The notes under the pieces were generated by a model. That model did not search any database. It was given only the letters and a program-made list of their open reading frames with translations, and was not told the DNA's origin. Shown here piece by piece: positions 5,503 to 7,713 of a stretch of 7,713 bases of DNA; within the stretch, counting starts at the first letter, position 1; each line of letters starts with the position of its first letter. The translations under genes were made by a program, and so were the position numbers. Source of the DNA: XYB1-FULL-44-23 sp964441445 (lineage in GTDB: Bacteria > Patescibacteriota > Microgenomatia > CAZETR01 > Amesbacteraceae); the NCBI GenBank assembly GCA_964441445.1, contig CAYTYO010000030.1:1-7713 (forward strand), read 5' to 3'.

Positions 5503-5618
5503 ATGAAATGGAACAATAGAACGTATATCAAATCCGAAAAATCAGAGATAGTTTGTATAGTTAAGAAATTTGGTTCGGGGGTTGATATCAGAAGTAGAAA
5601 ACTATGGGGGGGTGTAGT

Positions 5619-6023
5619 TTAAGAGAAATCTTCGAGCTTTTTTGTCAGGTCATCCAAATCTGAAAATTCAATGAGCTGATGGGCCAACTGGCCGATACAT
5701 GAAGTAGTGACACCTGACTTTAAAGCTACGACGAGGGTTTTGCCTTTCGCATGGGCATAACCAAACTCGACACCCATGCCTTCACTTTTGTCATTAGAAC
5801 GGATAAAGACAAATAGGGTGTCGCAGGCATCAATTCGGGCGAAAACCCGCTGCATGACTTCAAGACCGGTGCAATTATTGGCGCGAAACCAGGTTTCGTC
5901 GTCTAGAGTGCAATATACTTCATGGCCTTTTTGGCGGAGAGCGGTGACCACCCTACCGACGGTCTGATTTAGTTCGTCAATGTTTTCGCCTGTGTATCTG
6001 AAAGAGACGACGATTTTTTTCAT
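5619..6023 (-). CDS. Nucleoside 2-deoxyribosyltransferase-like protein
   Basis: Members of this fold cleave or exchange the N-glycosidic bond of deoxynucleosides or deoxynucleotides, in salvage or clean-up of the nucleotide pool. The 134-residue protein is full length for the small form. It starts with a beta strand KKIVVSFRY (2-10), has GHEVYC (33-38), then IDACDTLFVFI (64-74), whose Asp residues match the family's D..D substrate-binding segment, and SEGMGVEFGYAHAKGK (80-95), in which Glu86 is at the position of the family's catalytic glutamate. Such Rossmann-like proteins also include RCL/DNPH1 and uncharacterised relatives, so the exact substrate is open. ATG 6023 is 23 nt after the stop of the Nudix gene, which suggests co-transcription. 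No ribosome binding site is obvious. Confidence 0.68.
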   Translation of the reverse strand: MKKIVVSFRYTGENIDELNQTVGRVVTALRQKGHEVYCTLDDETWFRANNCTGLEVMQRVFARIDACDTLFVFIRSNDKSEGMGVEFGYAHAKGKTLVVALKSGVTTSCIGQLAHQLIEFSDLDDLTKKLEDFS

Positions 6024-6046
6024 AATTTTTCTTGAGAGTGACTTTT

Positions 6047-6625
6047 TTAAGTAAACAGATTTTTTTCGATAAAGTCAAAAGACTGGAGCATACTTTTGCT
6101 GGTCGGCAATTGTCGTGCTTCGGGTAATGTTACCCACTGGTGCCGGTAGAATTCTTCGGAAATACAGACCGGATCGGGAGAAAAGGTACCAGTGTCGGTG
6201 CGGAAAAAGTGCCAGACATCGAAATGCAGACGACAGGAGTCCCTTTTGGGATTATCAATCAGAGTGGTGGTGATGAATTCCGGGGGACTGATTTGCATAT
6301 CCAGGTTGTGGGTGCCGCATTCCTCGGTTATTTCACGCCTGACTGCTGTTTCGATTGTTTCACCCGTTTCGATATGGCCGCCAAAACAGAGCCAGAGACC
6401 GGATTTTTTATGGTGGCCGATGAAAATCTGCCGGTTGGGGATGTCGACTGGGAGAAAGGTGACACAGAAATGACTTTGCGAATTTTCTGCCCGGGTGAGG
6501 TTACCTTCTTCAAGACGGCGGCGGTATTTTTCTCCCACCTGGCCGAAGTCGTGGGATTGCAGCAGAGTGGTTATTTCGGGGGTGATGGTGTCTATATAGG
6601 GGTATTTTAATTCATAACAGGACAT
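6047..6625 (-). CDS. Nudix hydrolase
   Basis: Nudix enzymes hydrolyse nucleoside diphosphates linked to another group, with Mg2+ or Mn2+. The 192-residue protein has a Nudix box fitting GX5EX7REUXEEXGU at residues 83-105: Gly83, Glu89, Arg97-Glu98, Glu101-Glu102 and Gly104. The last position is Thr rather than a bulky aliphatic residue. LWLCFGGHIETGE (77-89) leads into it. About 55 residues precede the domain and look helical (EKYRRRLEEGN, 32-42). The C-terminal part has HFDVWHFF (134-141) and EEFYRHQWVTLPEA (157-170), common in mid-sized Nudix proteins. The substrate cannot be told from sequence; oxidised nucleotides, dNTPs or ADP-ribose are all possible. ATG 6625 is 48 nt after the MurB stop, and the deoxyribosyltransferase-like gene follows after 23 nt. 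Confidence 0.9.
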   Translation of the reverse strand: MSCYELKYPYIDTITPEITTLLQSHDFGQVGEKYRRRLEEGNLTRAENSQSHFCVTFLPVDIPNRQIFIGHHKKSGLWLCFGGHIETGETIETAVRREITEECGTHNLDMQISPPEFITTTLIDNPKRDSCRLHFDVWHFFRTDTGTFSPDPVCISEEFYRHQWVTLPEARQLPTSKSMLQSFDFIEKNLFT

Positions 6626-6673
6626 ATTGCATGTGGATAAGAAAGCTTGAACAAGGGGAATTACAGCTGGAGA

Positions 6674-7713
6674 TTAAACAATGATGACTTCGTATTCCAG
6701 GTCGATCTGGAAATTGTCCAAGACATCCTGATGCATTGATTTAGCAAAGTTATAGATCTCTTCTCCCGTTGCTTCCGGGTAGGCCACAATAATTAGGGCA
6801 TGGGTGGAAGAAGTGCCGACGTTGCCAACTCTCTTGCCTTTCCAGCCCAGTTCATCAAGTAGCATACCAGCGGGAAGTTTAACCAGGCCGGTGTGATCAA
6901 TCCAATCTGCGGCATCGGAATACTGCAGTTTTTCCGGCGGGTAAGCCGGAAGTGAAGGCAGATGGGATTTAAGCTGGTTAAAAACGGTTTTGGAGACAGT
7001 GGGATTTTTGAAAAAGCTGCCGGCAGTACGGGTAGTTTTCCAGTCGGGAAGTTTGGCTGTGCGGAGATTGGTTACCGCTTGGGTCACATCGGCAACGGTG
7101 AACGGTGCGGTGGCAATTTTTTGCAGTTCCGGCAGAAGGGAGGCATGCCGGGCGGCATGATATGAAAGCTGCAGGTGGGCAGTTTTGGATAACCGATAGG
7201 TAACAGCGGTAATAAAGTAATCCTTATACTTGGTTTTAAAAGCGCTGTGACGATAGGCAAAACCACAGTCAGATTTAGAGAAGGATTCGGTGGCACCTGT
7301 TTTTAAATTAATCGCGGTAGCAGAGTCAAAAACATCTTCCTGATTTTGACCGTAGGCGGCAATGTTTCCGGCAACGGCCGCTCCTACAGTGCCGGGGATA
7401 AGAACCAGATTTTCCAAACCGGAGAGATTTCTTCTGACCGAAAACATGACTAGGTCATGCCAGTCGAAACCCGAGCCCACAGTAATAATGGTTTCTGTGG
7501 GAAGTTCCGTGATCAAGGGAGGAAATTTGATGCGGTTTAGGATTACAGTGCCGGGAAAATCCTTAGTAAACAGGACATTGGCGCCATCGCCTAAGATGAA
7601 AAAAGGCTTCGAAAAAGTACCCTGGCCGATTTCGAACCGGAGCTCGTCTTCGGAGACAAGTTCGATAAGCCTCTGGGCCTGAACGGGAGAACGGAAAGTG
7701 GTATAGGGAGTTA
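6674..7713 (-). CDS. murB: UDP-N-acetylenolpyruvoylglucosamine reductase MurB (5' end cut by window)
   Basis: MurB is the FAD- and NADPH-dependent reductase that makes UDP-MurNAc, the second committed step of peptidoglycan synthesis. The frame is open to the window edge, so the N-terminus is missing, probably only a few residues; 345 residues are visible. Counting from the first whole codon at the edge (7711): YTTFRSP (3-9), FAD-binding GDGANVL (41-47), IPGTVG (105-110), AYRHS with the expected active-site Arg154, AGSFFKNP with the proton-donor Ser232, and LEYEV with the catalytic Glu341 near the C-terminus. The segment GLVKLPAGMLLDELGWKGKR (275-294) fits the E. coli-like (type I) form. A TTG at 7516 can pose as a start, but the FAD-binding residues lie upstream of it, so it is internal. 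It heads the likely MurB-Nudix-deoxyribosyltransferase transcript. Confidence 0.95.
   Translation of the reverse strand, partial: TPYTTFRSPVQAQRLIELVSEDELRFEIGQGTFSKPFFILGDGANVLFTKDFPGTVILNRIKFPPLITELPTETIITVGSGFDWHDLVMFSVRRNLSGLENLVLIPGTVGAAVAGNIAAYGQNQEDVFDSATAINLKTGATESFSKSDCGFAYRHSAFKTKYKDYFITAVTYRLSKTAHLQLSYHAARHASLLPELQKIATAPFTVADVTQAVTNLRTAKLPDWKTTRTAGSFFKNPTVSKTVFNQLKSHLPSLPAYPPEKLQYSDAADWIDHTGLVKLPAGMLLDELGWKGKRVGNVGTSSTHALIIVAYPEATGEEIYNFAKSMHQDVLDNFQIDLEYEVIIV

Noticed and set aside
5599..5620. AAACTA / TAGTTT inverted repeat around a C-rich loop after the deoxyribosyltransferase-like gene
   Set aside because: The stem is AT-rich, the 10-nt loop is large, it overlaps the stop codon and only a short T run follows, so it is too weak to call a terminator.
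6140..6610. 156-codon plus-strand open frame opposite the Nudix gene
   Set aside because: The minus-strand frame carries an intact Nudix box. The plus-strand product is a mirror of that coding sequence with no family signature.
6674..7516. MurB starting at TTG 7516
   Set aside because: The FAD-binding GDGANVL segment and the YTTFR N-terminal motif are encoded upstream in the same frame, which stays open to the window edge.

Overview
The window looks like a stretch of a small, compact bacterial genome, most likely a member of the Candidate Phyla Radiation (Patescibacteria, perhaps a Microgenomates-type lineage). The hints are a MurF-type ligase without the usual N-terminal domain, a stand-alone GreA/GreB-type coiled coil, tight packing with convergent stops 1 nt apart or overlapping, and almost no Shine-Dalgarno sequences. 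UGA acts as a stop (it ends the membrane-protein gene at 3511-3513), so nothing suggests a recoded genetic code. This placement is inferred from gene style, not from a marker phylogeny.

Layout from left to right. (1) 38-1411 (+): transcription termination factor Rho, with an Arg/Pro-rich N-terminal extension. (2) 1413-2609 (-): a two-domain protein, an adenylate-kinase-like NMP kinase with a complete Cys3-Asp zinc site fused to a C-terminal nucleotidyltransferase-like domain. (3) 2610-2826: a regulatory island. It holds a near-consensus minus-strand promoter, a run of three RNA hairpins ending in an intrinsic terminator, and a divergent plus-strand promoter that interleaves with the first. 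(4) 2827-3084 (+): a GreA/GreB N-terminal-domain-only protein. (5) 3097-3513 (+): a small polytopic membrane protein of unknown role. (6) A minus-strand block, read right to left: MurB (cut by the window edge), Nudix hydrolase, nucleoside 2-deoxyribosyltransferase-like protein, an unrecognised protein, and a MurF-type ligase.

Functionally there are two themes. The left half concerns RNA polymerase control (Rho, Gre-like coiled coil) and nucleotide handling (kinase-nucleotidyltransferase fusion). The right half carries two peptidoglycan precursor enzymes (MurB, MurF-type) flanking nucleotide-processing enzymes (Nudix, deoxyribosyltransferase). MurB, Nudix and deoxyribosyltransferase are close enough (48 and 23 nt gaps) to be one transcript.

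The most interesting items are the promoter-hairpins-terminator unit at 2676-2802, which could be an independent small RNA of about 93 nt or an attenuator; a recurrent arrangement in which a -10 box sits 6-8 nt before the start codon, suggesting leaderless mRNAs; and the kinase-nucleotidyltransferase fusion. No tRNA, rRNA, CRISPR array or mobile element was seen. No stretch over 300 bases lacks a gene; the longest gaps are about 217 bp (2610-2826) and 151 bp (5468-5618).
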